A stretch of DNA of 5,528 nucleotides from an uncultured Chloroflexota bacterium (GTDB lineage Bacteria; Chloroflexota; Limnocylindria; Limnocylindrales; CSP1-4). The stretch lies in the NCBI GenBank assembly GCA_903930745.1, contig CAIYZX010000613.1:1-5528 (forward strand), read 5' to 3'. Shown one piece after another: positions 1-5,441 of the stretch. Numbering within the stretch: the stretch's first letter is position 1; the number at the start of each line of letters is the position of its first letter. Position numbers and translations under genes: made by a program. The notes under the pieces were generated by a model that made no database searches, was not told where the DNA came from, and saw only the letters and a list, made by a program, of their open reading frames with translations.

Positions 1-764
1 ACACGCTCTCCGGCATCGCCCGCAAGTTCGGCGTTGGCATGATGACCCTCTGGTGGGCCAACAAGCTGGAGAGCAAGGACTCGCTCCACGTGGGCCAGGT
101 CCTGCGCATCCCGCCGGTCAACGGTCTCGTGGTCACCGTCAGGGACGGCGACACGCTGGAGGCGCTGGCGGACAAGTACGGCTCCACCGTTGATCGCATC
201 ATGACGATCAACCAGCTCGAGGACACCACGCTCGTCTTGGGCCAGGTGCTCATCCTGCCGGGCGCCAAGGGCGCGCCGATGCCCACGCCCAAGCCCACCC
301 CGAAGCCCAAGTACACGCACTCCGGCGGCGGCTCGTCGTCCGGCAGCCACTACGGCGGCAGCGGCCCCACGAACTACGGCGGCGGCTCGTTCCACTGGCC
401 GGTCATCGGCGGCGGCAACTACGTCAGCCAGTACTTCCACTACGGCCACGGCGCCATCGACATCGCGGCGGACTACGGGTCCGCGGTGGTTGCGGCGGCC
501 GGCGGCCGGGTCACCTTCGCCGGCTGGAAGTCCAACGGCGGTGGCTGGCAGGTCTGGATCTCGCACGGCGACGGCATCTACACCACGTACAACCACATGT
601 CCGCGCTCACCGTGGGCACCGGCCAGTACGTCCGCCGTGGCCAGCAGGTTGGCCGGATCGGTGCCACCGGGTGGGCGACGGGCCCGCACCTGCACTTCGA
701 GGTCTGGCGCGGTGGCGAGCCCTGGGCGGGCGGCTACCAGACCAACCCGATGCGCTGGTTCTAG
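1..764 (+). CDS. LysM-domain M23 family metallopeptidase (5'-partial)
   Basis: Secreted or envelope-attached peptidoglycan endopeptidase; the 5' end is cut by the window, the first full codon is at base 3, and 253 residues are visible. The fragment opens inside one LysM repeat (about residues 1-40, with TLSGIARKFGV and LHVGQVLRIPP). A second complete LysM follows at about 43-87 (VRDGDTLEALADKYG to GQVLILPG). Then come a Pro/Thr/Lys then Gly/Ser-rich linker (about 88-130) and a C-terminal M23 (lysostaphin/LytM-type) domain at about 131-253. Its zinc and catalytic set is complete: HGAID (H149, D153), YNHMS (H198) and HLHFE (H229, H231), so an active enzyme is expected. In this family LysM binds glycan strands and M23 cleaves peptide cross-bridges. 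Any signal peptide lies outside the window. The gene ends 54 bp before obgE on the same strand. Family is sure; exact substrate is not visible. Confidence 0.93.
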   Translation, partial: TLSGIARKFGVGMMTLWWANKLESKDSLHVGQVLRIPPVNGLVVTVRDGDTLEALADKYGSTVDRIMTINQLEDTTLVLGQVLILPGAKGAPMPTPKPTPKPKYTHSGGGSSSGSHYGGSGPTNYGGGSFHWPVIGGGNYVSQYFHYGHGAIDIAADYGSAVVAAAGGRVTFAGWKSNGGGWQVWISHGDGIYTTYNHMSALTVGTGQYVRRGQQVGRIGATGWATGPHLHFEVWRGGEPWAGGYQTNPMRWF

Positions 765-779
765 GCGCCGGACCCACCT

Positions 780-806
780 CGCGCGGGTCCCTCACGGGAC
801 CGTGCG
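780..806 (+). promoter_or_regulatory. Hairpin in the gap between the peptidase gene and obgE
   Basis: Perfect 6-bp inverted repeat GGTCCC (786-791) and GGGACC (796-801) with a TCAC loop. Allowing bulged G785 and one G-U pair, the stem extends to 780-784 paired with 802-806, about 11 bp in all. It ends 3 bases before the first ATG (810) and 12 before the preferred obgE start (819). No T-run follows, so it is not a standard intrinsic terminator. It could stabilise the upstream mRNA 3' end, attenuate, or mask obgE initiation. The inverted repeat is seen; the role is inference. Confidence 0.35.
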
Positions 807-818
807 ACAATGCCGCCG

Positions 819-2117
819 ATGTTTCTCGACGACGTTCGTATCCATGTGCGCGCGGGCGCCGGGGGTGATGGCGCCTCCACCATGCGCCGTGAGGCCCACG
901 TTCCCCGCGGCGGCCCGGATGGCGGCGATGGTGGCCGCGGTGGCTCCATCTACCTGAAGGTTGACGCTGGGCAGACCGCCCTCCACGACTTCCGCTACAG
1001 GCACCACTTCACTGCCACGCCCGGCGGCAACGGTGAGAACAAGAAGATGCACGGCAAGGCCGGCGCGGACCTGTATCTCGCGGTCCCTCCCGGCACCGCC
1101 GTGATCGACGTGGAGAGCGGCGCGCTGATCGCAGACCTCGTGGCCGTTGGCCAGGTGGTGATGGTGGCCCGCGGCGGCCGCGGTGGCCTCGGCAACGTGC
1201 ACTTCGCCACCTCCACGCACCAGGCTCCGAAGCACGCCCAGCGCGGCGAGCCGGGCGAGGCGCGCGACGTGAAGCTGGAGCTTCGCCTGATCGCAGACGT
1301 GGGCCTCGTGGGCCTGCCGAACGCCGGCAAGTCCACGCTGCTCGCGGCGCTGACCGCGGCCCGCCCCAAGATCGCGTCGTACCCGTTCACCACCCTTGAG
1401 CCCAACCTGGGCGTCATGGACCTGGGGATCGAAGACGGGCGCCGCCCCACCATCGCGGACGTGCCGGGCCTCATCGAGGGCGCCTCGTCCGGTGCGGGCC
1501 TTGGCCACGCGTTCCTGCGCCACGTGGAGCGGACGCGGATCCTGCTGCACATCGTGGACGGATCGTCCCGTGACCCCAAGTGGGACCACGGGGTGATCCG
1601 CGACGAGCTGGAGGCGCACGACCCGGCGCTGCTCGAGAAGCCCATCCTAACGGTCTTCAACAAGATGGACCTCGAGGCGGCCCGCGAGGCGTGGCCGGCG
1701 TTCGAGGCGGCGATGCGCAAGGCCGGGATCCCGGCGCTGGCGATCTCCGCGGATGCGGGCGAGGGCCTCGACGAGCTGCGGACGGCCGTGGGCGGGATGC
1801 TCCCAGACGTTGCCGGTCTCGCCGAGCCGCCGGATCCCGCGGGCGTCGTCGTGCATCGCCTGGAGGCATCCGACCCGGACGGGTTCGTGGTGGAGCCAGA
1901 CCAGGAGGGCGACGGCTACCGCGTCCGCGGCAAGCGGATCGAGCGGTTCGCGGTGCAGACGAACTTCGACAACGAGGAGTCCGCCAACCGCTTCCAGCGG
2001 GAGCTGCAGAAGAGCGGCATCGAGGCCGCCCTGAAGAAGGCGGGGGTCCGCCCCGGGGACACGGTGAAGATCGGCCCCGTGGAGCTGGAATGGGAGCCGC
2101 TCGAGGACCTCCGGTGA
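819..2117 (+). CDS. obgE: GTPase ObgE/CgtA, 50S ribosome assembly
   Basis: Large Obg-family GTPase of 432 aa, normal length, that binds the 50S subunit during late assembly and has been linked to stress and growth control. Three domains are visible: a glycine-rich Obg fold (about residues 1-155, with AGAGGDG, RGGPDGGDGGRGG and ARGGRGGLGN), a G domain (about 156-330) and a C-terminal OCT domain (about 345-428). GTPase motifs are intact: G1 GLPNAGKST (165-173), switch I YPFTTLEPN (188-196), G3 DVPGLIEGA (214-222), G4 NKMD (281-284) and G5 near ISA (S310). I chose ATG 819 because MFLDDVRIHVRAG aligns with the usual family N terminus; ATG 810 in frame would add three residues (MPP). Neither start has a clear Shine-Dalgarno sequence. 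The stop overlaps the nadD start (GTGA), implying translational coupling. The usual rplU-rpmA neighbours are absent; an LysM/M23 gene lies upstream instead. Confidence 0.97.
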   Translation: MFLDDVRIHVRAGAGGDGASTMRREAHVPRGGPDGGDGGRGGSIYLKVDAGQTALHDFRYRHHFTATPGGNGENKKMHGKAGADLYLAVPPGTAVIDVESGALIADLVAVGQVVMVARGGRGGLGNVHFATSTHQAPKHAQRGEPGEARDVKLELRLIADVGLVGLPNAGKSTLLAALTAARPKIASYPFTTLEPNLGVMDLGIEDGRRPTIADVPGLIEGASSGAGLGHAFLRHVERTRILLHIVDGSSRDPKWDHGVIRDELEAHDPALLEKPILTVFNKMDLEAAREAWPAFEAAMRKAGIPALAISADAGEGLDELRTAVGGMLPDVAGLAEPPDPAGVVVHRLEASDPDGFVVEPDQEGDGYRVRGKRIERFAVQTNFDNEESANRFQRELQKSGIEAALKKAGVRPGDTVKIGPVELEWEPLEDLR

Positions 2118-2794
2118 CAGATCACCTCGAGTCCGCAACCGTCCTCCCGGCCCCGCCGGCCGTGGTGGTGCCGGGCTCGCTGGGGATCATCGGCGGCACC
2201 TTCGATCCCATCCACCACGGCCACCTCGCCATCGCGGAGGAGGCGCGCGAAGCCCTGGGTCTTGCCCACGTGCTGTTCGTCCCCGCCGCCCAGCCGCCGC
2301 ACAAGCCGGGCCGCCCGGTCACGGCGCCGGGGCACCGGCTCGCGATGCTGGAGCTGGCGGTCGCCGGCAACCCGGCGTTCTCCGTGAGCACGGTGGAGCT
2401 GGACCGGGGCGGCACCTCGTACACCGTGGACACCCTGGAGGCCCTCGCCGCGTCCGGTGTGGTGGACCCGTGGTTCATCCTGTCCGAGGAGGCGCTCGCG
2501 GGCTTCACGTCCTGGCGGCAGCCGGAGCGGATCCTCGTGCTGTGCCGCCTCGCGGTCGTGCCGCGCTCCGGGTACGACCAGCTGGACGCCAGGTGGGTGG
2601 CCGCCCGCTTCCCGGGTCTCGAGCACCGCGTCACGTTCCTGCCCGGGCCCCTCTTGCCCGTGTCAGGTAGCGTGGTGCGCGCACGGGCCGCCGTTGGCCG
2701 TTCGGTGCGGTACCTCGTGCCGGACGCCGTCGCCCGCTACATTGCCCAACACGGCCTCTACGCAGATCCAACCTTGAGGATTCCACCCCAGTGA
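2114..2794 (+). CDS. nadD: Nicotinate-nucleotide adenylyltransferase
   Basis: Transfers AMP from ATP to nicotinate mononucleotide, making deamido-NAD in NAD synthesis; cytoplasmic. It has 226 aa with about 20 extra N-terminal residues before the first strand. The nucleotidyltransferase signature GGTFDPIHHGHL (27-38, with HHGH at 34-37) is intact, as are the PPHKP loop and the TSYTVDTL segment. The C-terminal block VSGSVVR (183-189), RYLVPDAV and YIAQHGLY matches the family's ISxTxIR and tail. One departure: the region that usually reads FIIGxDxL is FILSEEAL (121-128), replacing Gly-x-Asp by Ser-Glu-Glu. I chose GTG 2114 because it overlaps the obgE stop as GTGA and has GAGG (2103-2106) 7 bases upstream. 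GTG codons at 2162-2170 are weaker alternatives that would remove most of the extension. Frame continues open far upstream inside obgE, but that part is antisense-free shadow reading of obgE codons. Confidence 0.95.
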   Translation: MTDHLESATVLPAPPAVVVPGSLGIIGGTFDPIHHGHLAIAEEAREALGLAHVLFVPAAQPPHKPGRPVTAPGHRLAMLELAVAGNPAFSVSTVELDRGGTSYTVDTLEALAASGVVDPWFILSEEALAGFTSWRQPERILVLCRLAVVPRSGYDQLDARWVAARFPGLEHRVTFLPGPLLPVSGSVVRARAAVGRSVRYLVPDAVARYIAQHGLYADPTLRIPPQ

Positions 2795-3210
2795 CAGAGC
2801 CCACGTCCGTCAGCCCGCGCGCAGACGGCCTTCCCGCGCGCACCAAGCCTGCCCGCGCGGCCGATCTTGCGCCCCTTGACCTCGCCCGCCGCATCGTGGA
2901 GCTGGCCGAGGACAAGAAGGCGGCCGACATCGTCCTCCTGGACCTGCACGAGCTGACCACCCTCGCCGACGCCTTCGTGATCTGCTCCGGTGGCTCCGAG
3001 CGCCAGCTGGACGCCATCGCGGACGGCATCACGGAGAAGCTGCGCGACGAGGGCATCAAGCCCATCGGTCGCGAGGGGACGCCGGAGTCCCACTGGGTGC
3101 TGGTGGACTACGGGTCCGTCATCGTCCACATCTTCACGGTGCCGGAGCGCGAGTACTACCAGCTGGAGCGCCATTGGGCCCAGGCGAAGACGGTGCTCCA
3201 CCTCCAGTAG
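2791..3210 (+). CDS. rsfS: Ribosomal silencing factor RsfS (Iojap/YbeB family)
   Basis: Small factor that binds uL14 on the large subunit and blocks 30S joining, shutting down translation in starvation. It has 139 aa. The conserved domain spans about residues 30-139: LARRIVELAEDKKAADIVLLD opens it in pieces, followed by ADAFVICSGGSERQ (59-72), HWVLVDYGSVIVHIF (101-115) and EREYYQLERHW (119-129), all typical. Residues 1-29 form a Pro/Ala/Arg-rich, probably disordered extension missing from short homologues such as the E. coli protein. GTG 2791 is the chosen start: it overlaps the nadD stop as GTGA, and GAGG (2776-2779) lies 11 bases upstream, a slightly long spacing. No later start precedes the conserved domain. 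It is the last gene of the obgE-nadD-rsfS cluster, an order known from many bacteria and fitting joint control of ribosome and NAD supply. Confidence 0.96.
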   Translation: MTEPTSVSPRADGLPARTKPARAADLAPLDLARRIVELAEDKKAADIVLLDLHELTTLADAFVICSGGSERQLDAIADGITEKLRDEGIKPIGREGTPESHWVLVDYGSVIVHIFTVPEREYYQLERHWAQAKTVLHLQ

Positions 3211-3252
3211 GGGATCGCCCGAACAGCGCCGGAACCCTTGGTGCGGTTGAGG

Positions 3253-3297
3253 GGGGTCCTGACCCCATTGGTGGGGTACCGGACCGAGCGGTACCCC
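3253..3297 (+). repeat. Overlapping inverted repeats downstream of rsfS (terminator- or attenuator-like)
   Basis: Four complementary segments lie in series: GGGGTC (3253-3258), GACCCCA (3261-3267), TGGGGTACCG (3272-3281) and CGGTACCCC (3289-3297). Segments 1 and 2 can form a small stem. Segments 2 and 3 can form a perfect 6-bp stem with a TTGG loop (3262-3277). Segments 3 and 4 form a perfect 9-bp stem with a 7-base loop (3273-3297). Pairing 2:3 excludes the other two, the layout of an attenuator. No T-run follows segment 4, so classic intrinsic termination is not supported. The repeats are directly visible; role as operon end, mRNA stabiliser or leader switch for the next gene is inference. 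Confidence 0.5.
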
Positions 3298-3370
3298 TGG
3301 GTCATGTTCGTGGCGCGGTGCCGGACCTAGCATTCGTGTCAGGTCATCGATCGACGTGATCGGTGCCACC

Positions 3371-3378
3371 GGAGAAGG
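3371..3378 (+). promoter_or_regulatory. Shine-Dalgarno site fixing the zinc-ribbon gene start
   Basis: GGAGAAGG sits 4 bases before ATG 3383 (GGAG core 8 bases away). It is the best ribosome binding site on the + strand of the window and favours ATG 3383 over the in-frame GTG at 3356, which has no such site. Confidence 0.7.
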
Positions 3379-3382
3379 ACCG

Positions 3383-3637
3383 ATGTCAGGCCTGCGGGAT
3401 CACTGCCCTGGGTGCAGCCGGAAGCTCATCATCACGAGGTTTGACACCACGTTCCGCCTGCCGGACCGGACCGAGCGGCTGTGCTTCGGGATCCCGGGCG
3501 GCCTGTGCGAGGACTGCCACCAGCTGTACATCGACCCGGAGCTCATCGAGCTGCTGGACCTTGGCGAGGGTCGCTGCGTCTTCGCGATCGAGTCAGACGT
3601 GGTGATGCAGGAGCAGGCCTGGTCCTCCACGGACTAG
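3383..3637 (+). CDS. Small zinc-ribbon protein, YgiT/MqsA-type zinc finger-like
   Basis: An 84-aa protein with two knuckles: CPGC (C8, C11) and CEDC (C42, C45), about 30 residues apart, predicted to bind one Zn. The second knuckle context, GIPGGLCEDCHQLYIDPELI (37-56), closely resembles the VPAxVCxxCGExYxxPE pattern of YgiT-type zinc fingers, the N-terminal metal domain of MqsA antitoxins. Here the helix-turn-helix half of MqsA is missing; the tail (57-84) is short, acidic and has no recognised motif. Two further cysteines (C34, C65) are not obviously ligands. The start is set by GGAGAAGG. The gene stands alone between the rsfS repeats and a strong terminator, so it is probably its own transcription unit. 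No toxin partner lies beside it. The zinc ribbon is well supported; the family link is by motif recall and the function is unknown. Confidence 0.8.
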   Translation: MSGLRDHCPGCSRKLIITRFDTTFRLPDRTERLCFGIPGGLCEDCHQLYIDPELIELLDLGEGRCVFAIESDVVMQEQAWSSTD

Positions 3638-3674
3638 GGGCGAATCAACGAACTGCGACCTTTCTCCGGGGTCC

Positions 3675-3706
3675 ACGGGCGCGCGAACAGCGCGCCCGTT
3701 TCGTTT
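3675..3706 (+). terminator. Rho-independent terminator of the zinc-ribbon gene
   Basis: Perfect 10-bp GC-rich stem, 3675-3684 paired with 3690-3699 (ACGGGCGCGC and its complement), with loop GAACA, followed by the T-rich tract TTTCGTTT (3699-3706). It begins 38 bases after the stop codon of the zinc-ribbon gene. On the - strand the same stem has no T-run, so it is at best a weak terminator for holA coming from the other side. Confidence 0.88.
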
Positions 3707-3777
3707 GTCCGGGGTTCTTGCGGGTTCGCGGTGTTCGCGGTTCGCCGCTGCGTGCCGGGGCTGGTGCCGTGCCTGCG

Positions 3778-4830
3778 TCAGCGACGGATTGGCGAGCTCG
3801 CGCCTCGCGCCACGTGATCGCGGACCCAGACCGCGAAGGCCAGCCTGACCTGGCGCTCCGTGCCGCCGGCGTCCGTGGCGCCCTTGAGCGTGGCGTCCAG
3901 CTCCAGGAGCCCCTCCATCGCATCGGCCAGCTCCGCGGGCGCCCAGCTGGTGGCCTGGTCCACCAGCTTCTGCAGGCGATACGGCGCCCCGCCAACGGCC
4001 TTCATGATGTCCGGGTTGCGGCCGCCGCGGGCGACGATGTCGGCGACGATCAGCAGCTCCCGCAGGCGCCGGTGCAGCACCGTGACCAGGATGGGGATCG
4101 CCGTCCCCTCGAGTAGCCGGTCCAGCTGGGGGCCTGCCTTGGCGGCGTCGCGGCGGCCGATGGCATCGGTGAGCGCCCAGATGGAGTCCGGGATCACCTC
4201 GGCGACGAGCGCCTCCACGTCCTCCTTGCGGATGGGCTCCTGGCCGCGGTACAGGGCAAGCTTGTCCAGCTCCGAGACCGCAAGGGCGCCCATGCGCTGG
4301 CGGTCCACGTCGTTCTCGGTGACGAAGGCGCCAACGCGCCTTGACAGCTCCGCGGCGGCCTCACGGTCCAGCTTGAGGCCCCGCTCCTGCGCCACGTTGC
4401 CCAGCCAGCCCTGGAGGTTGCCCGCCTTGGGCGCCGGGAAGTCGCGGGCCTCGCCGCCGGCCTTGATGACCGCGGCCTCAAGCGTCCGGTACATGGCCGC
4501 GCGCTTGTCGCCGGCGTCGCCCTGCTCGATGAAGACCAGCGCGTTGCCCGGCGCGACGGCGCCCAGGATCTTCTCGAGCGTCTCGCGGCTCTCCTTGGAG
4601 CGGAGGAGCGGCCCCGGGTCCGTGATGACCGCCACCGTCCCGCCGCCGAACATCGGCGCCGTGCTGACGTGCTCGGCGATCGCCGACGTGGACGTCTCCT
4701 TGCCCTGCTCACGCCAGCGCTCGGGCGCCTCGCCCGTGGCCTGCTCCAGGCGCTTCGCGATGGCGAGGACGGCCTTGTCCAGCGCGTACCCGTCGCCGCC
4801 GCGGTAGTAGGCGATGACCGGCGCGATCAC
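3778..4830 (-). CDS. holA: DNA polymerase III subunit delta (clamp loader)
   Basis: The delta subunit opens the sliding clamp within the clamp loader at the replication fork. It has 350 aa, the usual length. The N-terminal ATPase-like domain (about 1-140) starts with PVIAYYRGGDGYALDKA and carries TAPMFGGGTVAVIT (57-70) and NALVFIEQGD (96-105); as in the family it has no working Walker A. The lid region (about 141-212) shows GWLGNVAQERGLKLD and the signature SELDKLALYRG (186-196). The C-terminal collar domain (about 213-345) includes DSIWALTDAIGRRDAAKA (215-232), LHRRLRELL (252-260) and YRLQKLVDQATSW (284-296). GTG 4830 is the start: no ATG precedes the conserved first strand, a GGAGG lies 7 bases upstream, and the codon overlaps the HD gene stop as GTGA. 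Identification rests on family sequence pattern. It converges on the zinc-ribbon gene and has no clear terminator of its own. Confidence 0.93.
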   Translation of the reverse strand: MIAPVIAYYRGGDGYALDKAVLAIAKRLEQATGEAPERWREQGKETSTSAIAEHVSTAPMFGGGTVAVITDPGPLLRSKESRETLEKILGAVAPGNALVFIEQGDAGDKRAAMYRTLEAAVIKAGGEARDFPAPKAGNLQGWLGNVAQERGLKLDREAAAELSRRVGAFVTENDVDRQRMGALAVSELDKLALYRGQEPIRKEDVEALVAEVIPDSIWALTDAIGRRDAAKAGPQLDRLLEGTAIPILVTVLHRRLRELLIVADIVARGGRNPDIMKAVGGAPYRLQKLVDQATSWAPAELADAMEGLLELDATLKGATDAGGTERQVRLAFAVWVRDHVARGASSPIRR

Positions 4831-5441
4831 CTGGCCGCCTCCAGGGCGCGGCGGGACCAGCGCAGCCTGCGGACATCGCCGGGCGCGGAGCCGGCCGCCG
4901 CGCAGATCTCCTGCTCGAGGTCAGCGGCCCGGTCGCGGACCGTGGCCACCTCGTCGTCCGTCCAGGCGGCGCGCGTGGCAGCGCCGTTCGCAACCGTGGG
5001 GTAGCGGCGGCGCCAGGAGGCGAACCGCTCGTCCATGGACTCCAGGTGCTGGCCGGCGCGCTTGTCCGCGTACGCCACGATCCTGGCCTCCAGCGGGGCG
5101 GCGGCGAGCCTCGCGGCGTCCTCATCGGATCCGAAACGGGTCACCGGGTGGTCCCGGACCATTGGCGCCAGCAGCGGCAGGCCGCGTGCCTCCAGCCAGA
5201 GCGCGGATCCGTCGCCGTGCCGGACGCCCGCCGGGCGGCCCACGACGGGCAGCTTGTCCACGTCGTGCAGGAGCGCCGCCGCCTCCGCCGCGGCCACGTC
5301 CACCTCGTGCCCCTGCGCCTCGATCCTGCGCGCCAGCCAGCCCGCCACGTCCGCCACGGCGCACGCGTGCGCGAGGAACCAGGCGGGTGGCTCCAGGGAG
5401 AGCAGCAGTTGCGCGGCCTCGCGGCGCGCCGGGGCGGTCAT
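4827..5441 (-). CDS. HD-domain protein, probable metal-dependent phosphohydrolase
   Basis: A 204-aa soluble protein of the HD superfamily. The metal-binding pattern is visible: H25 in FLAHACAVADVAGWLA, H59-D60 in LLHDVDKLP, and D126 in VAYADKRAGQHL. H75 (in HGDGSALWL) and H98 (in DHPVTR) match the extra histidines seen in HDIG-type members. Such enzymes remove phosphate from nucleotides or related phosphoesters, but the substrate cannot be read from sequence. Residues 135-204 are a helical, Arg/Ala/Glu-rich tail with no motif I recognise. ATG 5441 is the only start codon in frame from the window edge to the HD region; it has no Shine-Dalgarno sequence, and a TACGAT box 7 bases upstream suggests a leaderless message. 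The stop overlaps the holA GTG, so the two are likely co-translated. The frame stays open to the window edge, so a longer form beginning outside cannot be excluded. Confidence 0.85.
   Translation of the reverse strand: MTAPARREAAQLLLSLEPPAWFLAHACAVADVAGWLARRIEAQGHEVDVAAAEAAALLHDVDKLPVVGRPAGVRHGDGSALWLEARGLPLLAPMVRDHPVTRFGSDEDAARLAAAPLEARIVAYADKRAGQHLESMDERFASWRRRYPTVANGAATRAAWTDDEVATVRDRAADLEQEICAAAGSAPGDVRRLRWSRRALEAAR
4838..4842 (-). promoter_or_regulatory. Shine-Dalgarno site for holA
   Basis: GGAGG on the - strand, 7 bases before GTG 4830 and inside the last codons of the HD gene. It supports the GTG start and efficient re-initiation after the upstream stop. Confidence 0.7.

Noticed and set aside
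792..1619. Long open frame on the - strand opposite obgE (275 codons)
   Set aside because: It mirrors the certain obgE gene; the His/Ala/Arg-rich translation matches no family and is an expected by-product of high GC.
1580..2113. Upstream extension of the nadD frame inside obgE
   Set aside because: The Gly/Arg/Pro-rich reading is a shifted copy of obgE codons; the NadD homology starts only after 2114.
3307..3333. Promoter-like TTCGTG...TAGCAT before the zinc-ribbon gene
   Set aside because: Spacing is 15 bases and the -35 match is only two of six; not distinguishable from chance, though some promoter is probably in this interval.
3347..3354. Palindrome TCGATCGA upstream of the zinc-ribbon gene
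   Set aside because: Eight bases, no second copy and no extension of symmetry; too short to call an operator.
3725..3747. Short direct repeats of TTCGCGG in the convergent gap
   Set aside because: Only two exact copies and one imperfect copy, with no longer array; likely low-complexity GC sequence.
3860..4807. 315-codon + strand open frame opposite holA
   Set aside because: Ser/Arg/Ala-rich translation without domains, fully antisense to a well-supported holA.
5122..5441. Continuation of the right-edge frame inside the HD gene
   Set aside because: The Arg/Gly/Ala-rich reading after 5441 is a shadow of the HD gene, whose own frame has clear motifs; an overlap of over 300 bases is implausible.
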